This document shows positions 1 through 8,418 of a stretch of 64,000 bases of DNA, piece after piece. Position 1 is the first letter of the stretch; every line of letters starts with the position of its first letter. The DNA is from an uncultured Caulobacterales bacterium (lineage in GTDB: Bacteria; Pseudomonadota; Alphaproteobacteria; Caulobacterales; Caulobacteraceae). The DNA lies in contig CAISEP010000023.1 of the NCBI GenBank assembly GCA_903884425.1, positions 124,001-188,000 on the forward strand. The letters are read 5' to 3'. Below the pieces are notes generated by a model, which saw only the letters and a program-made list of their open reading frames with translations, was not told the origin of the DNA and ran no database searches. Made by a program: the position numbers and the translations under genes.

Positions 1-11
1 GGACAAACGAC

Positions 12-41
12 CTGAGGCGGCCCAGATCACGACCGCCTCAG
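12..41 (-). terminator. Intrinsic terminator hairpin of the flagellin gene
   Basis: A perfect 9-bp inverted repeat (CTGAGGCGG at 12-20 and CCGCCTCAG at 33-41) with a 12-nt loop lies about 45 bp past the flagellin stop codon. On the minus strand it is followed by a short T-containing stretch (TCGTTTGTCC), so the U-tract is weak. Confidence 0.6.
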
Positions 42-85
42 TTACGTTAACCTATATTGGAGCCGAACTCGACGAGGAATCGAAC

Positions 86-910
86 CTAGCGGAACAGGCT
101 CAAGAGGCCCTGCTTGGAGGTGTTGGCGATCGACAGGGCCTGCACGCCCAGCTGCTGCTTGGTCTGCAGGGCCGTGAGGTTCGCGCTTTCCTTGGCCACG
201 TCGGCGTCCACCAGATTGCCGACGCCCTGGGTGAGGGTGTCCTGCAGGTTGCCGATGAAGTTCAGGTGCGTGGTCAGGGCGTTGGAGGCCGTGCCGAGCT
301 TGGCCACCGCGGCGTTGGTGTTGGTGATGGCGGTGTTCACCGCCGTCAGCACGGTGGCCGCCGAGGCCGCCGTCGCCCAGCCCCCGACCACGCCGGTGGT
401 GGAACCGGTGGACGACAGGTCCTGCGGCAGGACGGTCAGCACGTTGGTGCCAGCGGCATTGGCCAGCGCGCTGATGGTGGTGCCGCCGTTCTTGATGATG
501 TTGGTGCCGTTGAAGTCGGCATTGTTCACGATCCGGCCGATCTGGGCGACCAGGGCGGTGACGTCGTTGCCCAGCGCGGTGCGGCTGGTGGCATCGAGGG
601 AGGTGTCCGACGCGGCCAGGGTCTTGGCCTTGATCTGGTTCAGGAGGTCCGAGATGGTCTGACCGGCGGACACGGCCACGTCCACCGTGGACTGGGCCCG
701 TTGCAGGGACTGCTTCACCGCGTCGAGGGACGACACCGAGGAGCGTTCGTTCTGGGCAATCCCCCAGATGGCACCGTTGTCCTTGGCCGAGGAGACCGAC
801 AGGCCGGTGGACACCCGGTTCTGGGTCTCCTGCAGCTGGGTCGCCGTGAGGTTCAGGTTCTGCAGGGCGATGATCGCGCCGGTATTGGTGTTGATGCTGT
901 TCGTCGACAT
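86..910 (-). CDS. Flagellin (FljK/FljL-like)
   Basis: Filament subunit of the flagellum, exported through the flagellar type III apparatus. The 274-residue protein has the conserved N-terminal D0/D1 block (SINTNTGAIIALQNLN near residue 4, then a RVSTG motif and AKDNGAIW) and the conserved C-terminal block ending NTSKQGLLSLFR. The centre is short and rich in Thr, Ala, Val and Asn, as in the 270-280-residue Caulobacter flagellins rather than the longer enteric type. No cysteine is present. The ATG is preceded by an AGAGGA ribosome-binding site. It stands alone, with a terminator behind and a sigma-54 promoter in front. Which of several flagellin paralogues it is cannot be decided from this window. 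Confidence 0.96.
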   Translation of the reverse strand: MSTNSINTNTGAIIALQNLNLTATQLQETQNRVSTGLSVSSAKDNGAIWGIAQNERSSVSSLDAVKQSLQRAQSTVDVAVSAGQTISDLLNQIKAKTLAASDTSLDATSRTALGNDVTALVAQIGRIVNNADFNGTNIIKNGGTTISALANAAGTNVLTVLPQDLSSTGSTTGVVGGWATAASAATVLTAVNTAITNTNAAVAKLGTASNALTTHLNFIGNLQDTLTQGVGNLVDADVAKESANLTALQTKQQLGVQALSIANTSKQGLLSLFR

Positions 911-985
911 GGGGTCCGGTCCTCTCTTTCAGCCATGATCGCCCGCGAGGGGACGCGAAATGGTCTGGATCTGGATCGGAGAGGA

Positions 986-1000
986 GCAATGGTGGTGCCA
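986..1000 (-). promoter_or_regulatory. Sigma-54 (RpoN) promoter of flagellin
   Basis: On the minus strand the sequence reads TGGCACCACCATTGC: a full -24 element TGGCAC (995-1000), a 5-nt spacer, and a -12 element TTGC (986-989). This matches the sigma-54 consensus without mismatch. Transcription should begin near 974, giving a leader of about 65 nt before the flagellin ATG at 910. Late flagellar genes of Caulobacter are known to use RpoN. Confidence 0.85.
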
Positions 1001-1076
1001 GAGCCCGTCGAACTAAAACTTCAAGTCAAAACAAAGTAATAGACTGTCGGTGCATTCCGCTCGCCTTGCCCCCCGG

Positions 1077-1103
1077 TTAACCATACCGGGCAGAAACTTC
1101 CGG
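1077..1103. promoter_or_regulatory. Possible CtrA half-site plus palindrome upstream of flagellin
   Basis: TTAACCAT at 1077-1084 equals the CtrA half-site motif, and directly beside it an imperfect palindrome runs from CCGGG (1086) to TTCCGG (1103). They lie about 80-105 bp upstream of the sigma-54 promoter, the distance at which enhancer sites for NtrC-type activators such as FlbD usually sit. Assignment to either factor is inference only. Confidence 0.3.
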
Positions 1104-1158
1104 ACTAGGCAAGCCTTGCCCCGTCCGGGACGGGCTCTGGGCAGTCCGGTGCCGGGGT

Positions 1159-2700
1159 TCAGGCCGTGACCCGGCGCGGCACCAGCCGCTCGCTCTTCAG
1201 GGCCTCCTGCGCGCCGGCCATGCCGGCCTCGGCATATTCGGCGTCCTCGTTCACCTGCCAGACGTCGAAGGTCCGGCCCCCGGCCAGGATGTTCTCCACC
1301 GTCAGCATGGCGGTCATCATGGCGTGGTCCTGGTTGTTGTACTTGTGCATGCCGTTGCGGCCGACCAGGTGCAGGGTGGGATAGAGCCGCTCCACCTCTT
1401 CCCGCACGGCCTCCACATTGGCCTGGTAGCTGTCGTCATAGACCGGATAGGCCTTGGGCTGGCGCACCACGGCGGCGTCGATCACGTCCTCGGCGCGGAT
1501 CAGGCCGATCTGGTCGATCTCCCGCTTGGCCAGTTCGATCAGCTCCGCATCGGGAGAGGTCCACAGGCCGTCCCCCTCGAAGCAGAAATATTCGAGGCCG
1601 AGGCAGGCATAGCCCTCCGGTGCCATTTCCGGCGACCAGGACAGGAAGTTCTGGATGCGCCCGACCTTCACCGTGGGATCATGGATGTAGATCCAGTTGT
1701 CCGGGAACGAGCGCCCGGCCCGGGTCACCAGGGCCACGGTGATGAAGTCCCGGTAGCGCAGGGCAAAGGCCTTCTCCGCGGCCGCAAGCGGGGTGGCGAA
1801 GCTGGTGGCCAGCTCCGTGATGGGGGCGGACGAGATCACGTGCCGCGCCGTGGTGATCTCCCGGCTTCCGTCCGCCAGGGTGGCGGTGATGGTCCAGAGG
1901 CCCGTGGCGTCGGACCAGTCCAGGGTCGTCAGGGTGCGGCCCATGCGGATCTCGCCCCCCTGCTCGGTGATGCGCCGGGCGGCGGTTTCCCACATCATGC
2001 CCGGGCCCTTGCGGGGATAGCGGAAGCTCTCCAGCAGGGTCTTCACGCCCCCCTGTTCGCCCAGCGTCGCGGCGGGCCTGTTGTTCAGCCCGGCAGAGCG
2101 CTTCAGGGCGTCGATGATGGCGTGGCCCAGGCTCAGGCCCTTGATCCGCTGGGCGGCCCAGTCGGCGGAGATGTCGTCGCAGTCCATCCCCCAGACCTTT
2201 TCCGTGTAGGTCTTGAAGAAGATCGAGAACAGCTTCTCGCCGAACTGGTTGGCCACCCACTGGTGGAAGGTCTTCGGGTTCTTCACCGGAAACGCCTTCG
2301 CCCTGGCGTAGGACATCATGCACAGGGCCGAGGTGAAGATGCCGAGATTGGTCAGCGCCTCGAACGCCTTCAGCGGATAGGCGTAGTACTTCCGCCCGTA
2401 GAAGATCCGCGACAGGCGCGGCCGGTCGATGAAGTCCTGGGGCAGGATCTCGTTCCACAGGTCCACCACTTCCCGGGACTTGGAGAAGAAGCGGTGGCCG
2501 CCGATGTCGAACAGGAAGTCCTTGTAGCGCACCGTGCGGCTGATGCCCCCCACATAGACGGGGTCGCGCTCGATCACGGTGACGGACCGGCCGGCCTTGG
2601 TCAGCAGGTAGCCCGCGGTCAGCCCGGCGGGTCCGGCCCCGATGATGAACACGTCGGTGTCCGCGGCCGTGGGCGGCGGGGAGGCGGGAATGTCAGTCAC
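1159..2700 (-). CDS. FAD-dependent oxidoreductase, UDP-galactopyranose-mutase/amine-oxidase-like
   Basis: A 513-residue flavoprotein. The N terminus has the Rossmann dinucleotide motif (VFIIGAGPAGLTAGYLL, residues about 17-33) followed by an acidic ribose-binding end (VIERD) and a GG doublet, then FDIGGHRFFSK, a segment typical of protoporphyrinogen-oxidase and UDP-galactopyranose-mutase relatives. Such proteins commonly lie beside GtrA and glycosyltransferase genes and are thought to act on nucleotide- or lipid-linked sugars; the exact substrate is not known. The start is a GTG at 2700 that overlaps the stop of the upstream gtrA gene by 8 nt, so the two are translationally coupled. Confidence 0.8.
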   Translation of the reverse strand: MTDIPASPPPTAADTDVFIIGAGPAGLTAGYLLTKAGRSVTVIERDPVYVGGISRTVRYKDFLFDIGGHRFFSKSREVVDLWNEILPQDFIDRPRLSRIFYGRKYYAYPLKAFEALTNLGIFTSALCMMSYARAKAFPVKNPKTFHQWVANQFGEKLFSIFFKTYTEKVWGMDCDDISADWAAQRIKGLSLGHAIIDALKRSAGLNNRPAATLGEQGGVKTLLESFRYPRKGPGMMWETAARRITEQGGEIRMGRTLTTLDWSDATGLWTITATLADGSREITTARHVISSAPITELATSFATPLAAAEKAFALRYRDFITVALVTRAGRSFPDNWIYIHDPTVKVGRIQNFLSWSPEMAPEGYACLGLEYFCFEGDGLWTSPDAELIELAKREIDQIGLIRAEDVIDAAVVRQPKAYPVYDDSYQANVEAVREEVERLYPTLHLVGRNGMHKYNNQDHAMMTAMLTVENILAGGRTFDVWQVNEDAEYAEAGMAGAQEALKSERLVPRRVTA

Positions 2701-3151
2701 GGGGGCTTATGGCCTCGGGTTCGGGTTTGCGGGCAAAGGTGAAGAACCTCTGGCCGGAATAGGAGAAGACCGTGGCGATCACCGCGCCGATGAAGGCGAT
2801 GAGCGGGTGCGGCAGGTAGGGCATCCTGGACCAGATCAGCACCGAGACGCCGTAGTTCACGCTCTGCGCCGCAAAGGCGACGCCGAAATAGCGCAGGGCT
2901 TCGGCCATGACGGACCGGCCGCTGTCGGGGAAGGTGAAGCGCCGGTTCAGTACATAGGTGAAGACGGTGGCGATGAAGATGGCCAGCGCCCGGGCGATGG
3001 CAAAGGGCACGCCCATGTGCTCGGACACCCACAGGACGGACTGGTCCACCGCCAGCCCACCGAAACCGACGCCCAGGAACCGGATGAGGCCCTCCGGAAC
3101 GCGGAGGAGCAGTCGTTCCGCCCCTCTCACAGCCTGGTCTAGGTAGGTCAT
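2693..3151 (-). CDS. GtrA family membrane protein (polyprenyl-phosphate sugar flippase-like), copy 1
   Basis: A 152-residue membrane protein with about four hydrophobic segments, beginning with the family signature LIRFLGVGFGGLAVDQSVL and containing the typical LNRRFTF and GQRFFTF turns after helices two and four. GtrA proteins are thought to move polyprenyl-phosphate-linked sugars across the inner membrane for O-antigen or related glycan modification. The ATG at 3151 is preferred because it gives the usual family length; a TTG at 3226 would add 25 unlikely residues. It overlaps the FAD oxidoreductase gene, suggesting a two-gene operon divergent from hisS. Confidence 0.85.
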   Translation of the reverse strand: MTYLDQAVRGAERLLLRVPEGLIRFLGVGFGGLAVDQSVLWVSEHMGVPFAIARALAIFIATVFTYVLNRRFTFPDSGRSVMAEALRYFGVAFAAQSVNYGVSVLIWSRMPYLPHPLIAFIGAVIATVFSYSGQRFFTFARKPEPEAISPRD

Positions 3152-3275
3152 GACGTCGGTCCAGGGCGTCCATACGCCGCGCGCGATGATAGGGTCACGA
3201 TCGCGTGAAGCCTCCGTAAAGCGCAAAACCGGCCATTCGCCAAGGGGGTAATCCGGGGACGGGTGGCGGCATCCG

Positions 3276-3304
3276 TTGCTTCGCCGGGCCCGATCCGCTA
3301 ATCC
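3276..3304 (+). promoter_or_regulatory. Putative housekeeping promoter of hisS
   Basis: TTGCTT (3276-3281), a 15-nt spacer, and GCTAATCC (3297-3304) fit the Caulobacter sigma-73 pattern (TTGAC-like -35, GCTA-type -10). It lies 30 bp before the hisS ATG, so the leader would be short. Confidence 0.5.
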
Positions 3305-3333
3305 CGCCCAGCCTCCAGCCGTTTCGTGAGCCC

Positions 3334-4803
3334 ATGACCGACACCGAAGTCTTCCGTCCCGAAGCCCGCGCCCCGCGGGGGTTCCAGGATCGCCGCGCCC
3401 GGGATCTGCGGGCGGAGCGGACCCTGCTGGCCCGGGTCTCGGCGGTCTATGAGGCCTACGGGTTCGAGGCCCTGGACACCTCGGCCTTCGAATATGCCGA
3501 TGCGCTCGGCAAGTTCCTGCCGGATTCCGACCGTCCCAACGAGGGCGTGTTCGCCCTGCAGGACGATGACGAGCAGTGGATGGCCCTGCGCTATGACCTG
3601 ACCGCGCCCCTGGCCCGCTTCGCCGCCCAGCACTGGGAGACCCTGCCCAAGCCGTTCCGGCGCTATGCCTACGGTCCGGTCTGGCGCAACGAGAAGCCGG
3701 GCCCGGGCCGCTTCCGCGAGTTCCTCCAGTGCGACGCCGACACGGTGGGCAGCGCCCGGCCCGAGGCGGACGCGGAGATCATCGCGCTCGCCGTCGCAGG
3801 CCTGGAAGCCGCCGGCCTGCCCCGGGGCACCGCGGCCCTGAAGATCAACAATCGCAAACTGCTCAACGGCCTGCTGGACGCCACCGGCGTGACGGCGGCG
3901 GGTCAGAAGCTGGCCGTGCTGCGGGCCGTGGACAAGCTGGACCGCCTGGGCCCCGACGGGGTGCGCCTGCTGCTGGGCGAAGGCCGCAAGGACGAATCCG
4001 GGGCCTTCACCAGGGGCGCGGGCCTGGCGGCCAAGTCGGCGGAGGCGGTGCTGCAGTTCGTGGCGGCGGGGGGTGGCACCCGGTCGCAGACCCTGGAGCG
4101 TCTCGCCGGCGTGATCGGCGGCTCGGCGGAGGGGGATGCCGGGCTCGAGGACCTGGCGCGGATCGACGCGGCCCTGACCGGTCTCGGCGTGGCCGACGAC
4201 CAGGCGATGTTCGAGCCGTCCATCGTCCGGGGCCTGGAATACTATACCGGCGCGGTGTTCGAGGCCGAGATCCTGCTGGACACCGTGGACGAGCGGGGGG
4301 AGCGGGTGCGCTTCGGCTCCATCGGCGGCGGCGGGCGCTATGACGACCTGGTGGCGCGCTTCACCGGCGAGCCGGTCCCGGCCACGGGCTTCTCCTTCGG
4401 CGTCAGCCGTCTGGCGGCGGCGCTGCGGGCGGCGGGGCAGGCGGCGGCTGACGCCGTCCGCGGCCCGGTGGTGGTGATCGTGTTCGACGGGGCGCACATG
4501 CCCCAGTACTTCCAGGTGGCGGGGGAACTCCGCGCCGCCGGGATCGCGGCGGAGGTCTATCTGGGCACCTCGGGCATGAAGGCGCAGATGAAATATGCCG
4601 ACCGGCGGATGTCGCCTGCGGTGATCATGCTCGGCGGCGACGAGATCGCGGCCGGCACTGTGACCATCAAGGACCTGGACCTGGGCCGCAGCCTCGCGGC
4701 GGGCGTGTCGGACAACGAGACCTGGCGGGCGGAGCGGCCGGGCCAGGCGACGGTGCCCCGGGGGGAGATGATCCCATTCGTCCAGCGGATCCTGAAGGGC
4801 TGA
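3334..4803 (+). CDS. hisS: Histidyl-tRNA synthetase
   Basis: Charges tRNA-His with histidine in the cytoplasm. The 489-residue class II synthetase shows motif 2 (YGPVWRNEKPGPGRFREF, about residues 111-128), the histidine-binding loop (IVRGLEYYTGAVFEA) and motif 3 (TGFSFGVSRL), followed by a C-terminal anticodon-binding domain with GGDEIAAGTVTIKDL. It is the longer alphaproteobacterial type with an insertion between motif 2 and the histidine loop. It is the first gene of a tight operon with hisZ and hisG (2-nt gap to hisZ), which ties tRNA charging to the first step of histidine synthesis. Confidence 0.95.
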   Translation: MTDTEVFRPEARAPRGFQDRRARDLRAERTLLARVSAVYEAYGFEALDTSAFEYADALGKFLPDSDRPNEGVFALQDDDEQWMALRYDLTAPLARFAAQHWETLPKPFRRYAYGPVWRNEKPGPGRFREFLQCDADTVGSARPEADAEIIALAVAGLEAAGLPRGTAALKINNRKLLNGLLDATGVTAAGQKLAVLRAVDKLDRLGPDGVRLLLGEGRKDESGAFTRGAGLAAKSAEAVLQFVAAGGGTRSQTLERLAGVIGGSAEGDAGLEDLARIDAALTGLGVADDQAMFEPSIVRGLEYYTGAVFEAEILLDTVDERGERVRFGSIGGGGRYDDLVARFTGEPVPATGFSFGVSRLAAALRAAGQAAADAVRGPVVVIVFDGAHMPQYFQVAGELRAAGIAAEVYLGTSGMKAQMKYADRRMSPAVIMLGGDEIAAGTVTIKDLDLGRSLAAGVSDNETWRAERPGQATVPRGEMIPFVQRILKG

Positions 4804-4805
4804 GC

Positions 4806-5936
4806 GTGCTGATCTCCGAACCCGCCCTGCTTCCCGAGACGCTGGCGGCCATCCGGGCCCCCTTCGCGGCCTTTGGCGGCACGCGGGTGGATGCGCCGGT
4901 GCTGCAGCCGCTCAGCCTGTTGCTGGACCTGGCGGGGGAGGGCCTGCGCGCCCGCCTGTTCGTGGTGCAGAGCGAGAGCGCCGAGGAGCAGGCCCTGCGC
5001 CCGGACTTCACCATCCCCGTGGTCCAGTCGCACATCGCCTCCGGGGCCCCGGCGGGGCGTTATGTCTATGAGGGCAAGGCCTTCCTCGCCCCGGAACCGG
5101 GGTCGGAGCTGCCCTCGGAATTCCTGCAGATCGGGGCGGAACTGTTCGGCACCGGCGCGGACCCCTGTGCGGATGATGCCCGGGTCGCGGCGCTCGCCTG
5201 GACCGCGTCCGTGGCCGGGGGACGGACGGACCTGTCCCTGCTTCTGGGAGATCCGGGCCTGTTCCGGGGCATCCTGCAGGCGCTTGCCGTGGCCCCCTCG
5301 GCGGCGCTGCGGCTGGAGCGGGCGCTGAGCAGTCCCCGGGCGCTGGCCCTGGCCCTGGGGCGGGAGCCTGCGGCCGATGACAGCCGCCATGCCCGGCTGG
5401 CGGACCTGTTGTCCGGTCTCGGCGAGGCCGACGCCACGGCCCTGCTGGAGGAGGTCTGGCGCCTGTCCGGCATCGCGCCCGTGGGCGGCCGCTCGGCGGC
5501 GGAGATCGTGCATCGCCTCACCGCAAGGGCCGAGGCGGCGCGGGCCCCGGGCCTGACAGCGGCACAGGTCGCGGGCATCGAGGCCTTCCTGGCCATTTCC
5601 GGCCCGCCGCGGACGGCCCTGGACGAGATCGCCCGTCTGGCCGGTCCGGCGGCGGCGGCGCTGGCCCCCCTGCTGGACGGCTGGCGGCGGCGGCTGGCGG
5701 CCCTGGCGGCGGCCGGTGTCCCGGAACGCGCCCTGACCCTGACCACGGCCTTCGTGCGGCCCTTCGGTTATTATGACGGCATGCTGTTCGAGGTGCGCAG
5801 CGACGCCCTTGGCCCCGACCAGCCGGTGGCGGCGGGCGGGCGCTATGACGCCCTGCCGTCCCGCTTCGGCGGCACGCCGGGGGCGGTGGGCTGCATGGTT
5901 CGCCCCGGACGCGCTGTGGAAGGACGTGCTGCATGA
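4806..5936 (+). CDS. hisZ: ATP phosphoribosyltransferase regulatory subunit HisZ
   Basis: A 376-residue catalytically inactive paralogue of HisRS that, in known systems, forms an octamer with short-form HisG and gives histidine feedback control. It keeps the class II fold motifs in degenerate form: LRPDFTIPVVQSHI, GRYVYEGKAFL, and near the C terminus FGYYDGMLFEVRS and AAGGRYDALPSRFGG. It starts at GTG 4806, two bases after the hisS stop, and its stop overlaps the hisG ATG (ATGA). Family and context agree. Confidence 0.9.
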   Translation: MLISEPALLPETLAAIRAPFAAFGGTRVDAPVLQPLSLLLDLAGEGLRARLFVVQSESAEEQALRPDFTIPVVQSHIASGAPAGRYVYEGKAFLAPEPGSELPSEFLQIGAELFGTGADPCADDARVAALAWTASVAGGRTDLSLLLGDPGLFRGILQALAVAPSAALRLERALSSPRALALALGREPAADDSRHARLADLLSGLGEADATALLEEVWRLSGIAPVGGRSAAEIVHRLTARAEAARAPGLTAAQVAGIEAFLAISGPPRTALDEIARLAGPAAAALAPLLDGWRRRLAALAAAGVPERALTLTTAFVRPFGYYDGMLFEVRSDALGPDQPVAAGGRYDALPSRFGGTPGAVGCMVRPGRAVEGRAA

Positions 5937-6889
5937 GCGACGCCCTGATCATCGCCCTGCCCTCCAAGGGCCGGTTGAAGGAACAGACCGAGGCCTGGCT
6001 GTCCGACTGCGGCTTCCGGCTGGAGACGGTGGGGGGCGACCGGGGCTATCGGGCGAAACTGCAGGGACTGCCGGACGCGGAGGTGCGGCTTTTGTCCGCC
6101 TCCGACATCGCCCAGTCCCTGGATGCCGGGGACGTGCATCTGGGCCTGACGGGGGAGGACCTGCTGCGGGAGCGGGGCGGGGACGTGGACGCCCGGGTGC
6201 TGCTGCTGCGGGCCCTGGGCTTCGGCCGCGCCGATCTGGTGGTGGCCGCGCCGCAGAGCTGGATCGACGTGGACGTGATGGCCGATGTGGACGAGGTGGC
6301 CCACGCCTATCTGGCCCGCAACGGCCGCCGGATGCGGGTGGCCACCAAGTACCATGTGCAGACCCGCGCCTTCTTCGCCGCCCACGGGGTGGCCGACTAC
6401 CGCATCGTCGAGAGCCTGGGCGCCACCGAGGGGGCCCCGGCCGCGGGGGTGGCGGAGCTGGTGGTGGACATCACCTCCAGCGGTGCCACGCTCGCCGCCA
6501 ACAATCTCAAGATCTTGGCCGACGGGGTGATCCTGCGCAGCCAGGCCCAGCTGGCCGCCAGCCTGACCGCGCGCTGGAGCGACGGCCAGATCGCCACCCT
6601 CAACCGGCTGATGTCGGTGATCGAGGGCCGGGCCACGGGCCGCCAGCTGGCCGCCCTGTCCTGGCCGGTGGTCCAGGCCGAAGCCGCGGCCCGGGCGGTG
6701 ACGCCCTGGGTCAGCGCCGAGGCGGCCCTTCGGTCGGACGGCATGCTGGTGAAGGGGGCGGACCTGTTCGACGTGGCCGGGGCCCTGGCCGCGGCGGGGG
6801 TGGGACCGGTGACGGTGACCCGGCCCGACTACGTGTTCGCCGCCCGCTCCGCCCCGGTGGAGCGGCTGTGCGCCCGGCTGGGGCGGTGA
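5933..6889 (+). CDS. hisG: ATP phosphoribosyltransferase HisG with C-terminal extension
   Basis: Catalyses the first step of histidine biosynthesis, condensing ATP and PRPP. The N-terminal catalytic part (ALPSKGRLKEQTEAWL near residue 8) and the PRPP-binding loop (ELVVDITSSGATLAANNLKI, about residues 173-192) are intact. At 318 residues it is about 90 longer than typical short-form HisG; the extra C-terminal part (from about residue 230, including MLVKGADLFDVAGALAAAGV) resembles a diverged regulatory C-terminal domain of the long form. A long-type tail beside a hisZ gene is noteworthy. Its stop overlaps the GTG of the next gene. Confidence 0.93.
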   Translation: MSDALIIALPSKGRLKEQTEAWLSDCGFRLETVGGDRGYRAKLQGLPDAEVRLLSASDIAQSLDAGDVHLGLTGEDLLRERGGDVDARVLLLRALGFGRADLVVAAPQSWIDVDVMADVDEVAHAYLARNGRRMRVATKYHVQTRAFFAAHGVADYRIVESLGATEGAPAAGVAELVVDITSSGATLAANNLKILADGVILRSQAQLAASLTARWSDGQIATLNRLMSVIEGRATGRQLAALSWPVVQAEAAARAVTPWVSAEAALRSDGMLVKGADLFDVAGALAAAGVGPVTVTRPDYVFAARSAPVERLCARLGR

Positions 6890-8418
6890 CCGCGGCGGCG
6901 GCGCGGCGGGGGGCGGCTCCAGCGCTGCGCCGTCTGGCCCGCCTGTGGCGCGGCACCGACCTTGTCCGGGCCGAGGGACCGGTCCTGTGGATCTTCTGCG
7001 CGGCCCTGGCGCTCTCGGTCCATGCCCGCTTCGCCCTGGCCCCCGGCCGGACCCTGTGGCTGGACGAGGCCTGGACCCTCGGAATGGCCGGTCTGCCGGA
7101 CTGGAAGACGACCCTGCAGCAGGTCTGGCTGGACGCCAATGCGCCCCTCTATCCCCTGCTGATCCACGGCTGGGCCCAGCTGGCCGGCACCTCCGACACG
7201 GCCCTGCGGGTGCCGTCCTTCGCCTTCAGCCTGGCCACGCCGCTGCTGGTGGCGGGCTGGCGGGGGGACGGCCTGCGGGTGGAGGACCGGCTGGCGCTCG
7301 CCACCCTGCTCACCGTATGGCCCGAGGGCCTGCTGCAGGCGGGGGAGGCGAGGTGCTATGCCCTGCTGCTGTTGCTGGCCATGGCCCAGACCCTGGTGTT
7401 CCTCGACCTGATCCGGCGGCCGGACCTGACCCGCGCCGCGGTCTTCGTCGGTCTGGCGGGGCTTGCGGTGCTGACCCACTATCAGGCGGCGGTGCTGGGA
7501 GTGGCCCAGGGGCTGGTGCTGCTGGCCACCCATCGGGGGCGGGCCGCGAGGCTGTGGCCGGCCGCTCTGCTGGCCCTGCCGGTGCTGGGCGTGGGCCTGT
7601 GGCATGCGCCGCGACTGGCCCTGTTCGCCCGGCCGGACGTGGCCTGGTACCCGCTGGTGACCTGGGCGACGGTGGGGGCGGCGGGCCTGTACCTGACCCA
7701 TTCCGGCTGGCTCTATGCCCTGCCGGGGGTGGGTCTCCTGCGGGCGGCCGACCGTCTTCTCAAGCGCCAGACCGTGGCCGCGGGCCCGCCGGGACCCTGG
7801 CTGGCGGCCCTGGCCACCGGGCTGGCGGCGGCGGCCATGCTGGCCATCGGGGCCCTGCGGCCGAGCTTTTCCCTGCGCTACCTGACCCCGTTTGCCCCGG
7901 GGGTGGGGCTTGCGCTGGTGCTGGGGGCCCGGGCCCTGGCACCGGTGTTCAGCGGCGCGGTCACCGGCCTGATGCTGATGGCCGCGGTGCTCAGTGCCCA
8001 GTGGACCAGCGAGGTGGCCGGTCGCCTCAGCCATCCCTACAGCTTCCAGGCTGCCAGCCGGGACCTGATGGCCACCCGTCCGGCGCGACTGGTGTTCCTG
8101 TGGGACCATCCCGCCCAGCAGGTGGAGGCCCCCAGCCAGTACGCCATGTTCGGCGGGGCCTTCTTTCACCGTGCCGGGTCGACAGCGACGGTCATCCCGG
8201 TGATGCTGGCCCCCGACGAGGACCCGAATCTCCGGCTCGTCCAGTCTGCGAGGAAGCCGGACAGCGTGATCCTGTGGCTCTATGACACCGAAGTCCGGGG
8301 GACGGCGGCGACCCGCTTTCCGCCCCGGATCGCCCAGCTCGATCCCGGTTTCGGCTGCCGCAACTATGGGAGGGGCGCGATCGGCGTGATCGCCTGCGCC
8401 CGGGCGTGGCACCGATGA
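6886..8418 (+). CDS. GT39/GT83-like (GT-C fold) membrane glycosyltransferase
   Basis: A 510-residue polytopic membrane protein. After the first hydrophobic segment comes LWLDEAWTLGM, the first-loop acidic motif typical of GT39/ArnT-like polyprenyl-phosphate-sugar transferases, followed by DANAPLYPLLIHGW, also typical. About ten further hydrophobic stretches follow, then a soluble C-terminal part of about 130 residues. These enzymes move a sugar from a lipid-phosphate carrier to an acceptor on the periplasmic side. The GTG at 6886 overlaps the hisG stop (GTGA); an open frame continues upstream but lies inside hisZ and hisG and is not coding. The gene begins a four-gene glycan block continuing the his operon. 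Confidence 0.82.
   Translation: MTAAAARRGAAPALRRLARLWRGTDLVRAEGPVLWIFCAALALSVHARFALAPGRTLWLDEAWTLGMAGLPDWKTTLQQVWLDANAPLYPLLIHGWAQLAGTSDTALRVPSFAFSLATPLLVAGWRGDGLRVEDRLALATLLTVWPEGLLQAGEARCYALLLLLAMAQTLVFLDLIRRPDLTRAAVFVGLAGLAVLTHYQAAVLGVAQGLVLLATHRGRAARLWPAALLALPVLGVGLWHAPRLALFARPDVAWYPLVTWATVGAAGLYLTHSGWLYALPGVGLLRAADRLLKRQTVAAGPPGPWLAALATGLAAAAMLAIGALRPSFSLRYLTPFAPGVGLALVLGARALAPVFSGAVTGLMLMAAVLSAQWTSEVAGRLSHPYSFQAASRDLMATRPARLVFLWDHPAQQVEAPSQYAMFGGAFFHRAGSTATVIPVMLAPDEDPNLRLVQSARKPDSVILWLYDTEVRGTAATRFPPRIAQLDPGFGCRNYGRGAIGVIACARAWHR

Noticed and set aside
5773-6885. In-frame upstream extension of the GT-C glycosyltransferase
   Set aside because: It overlaps hisZ and hisG entirely, has low-complexity Gly/Arg/Pro composition, and the GTG overlapping the hisG stop is a natural start.
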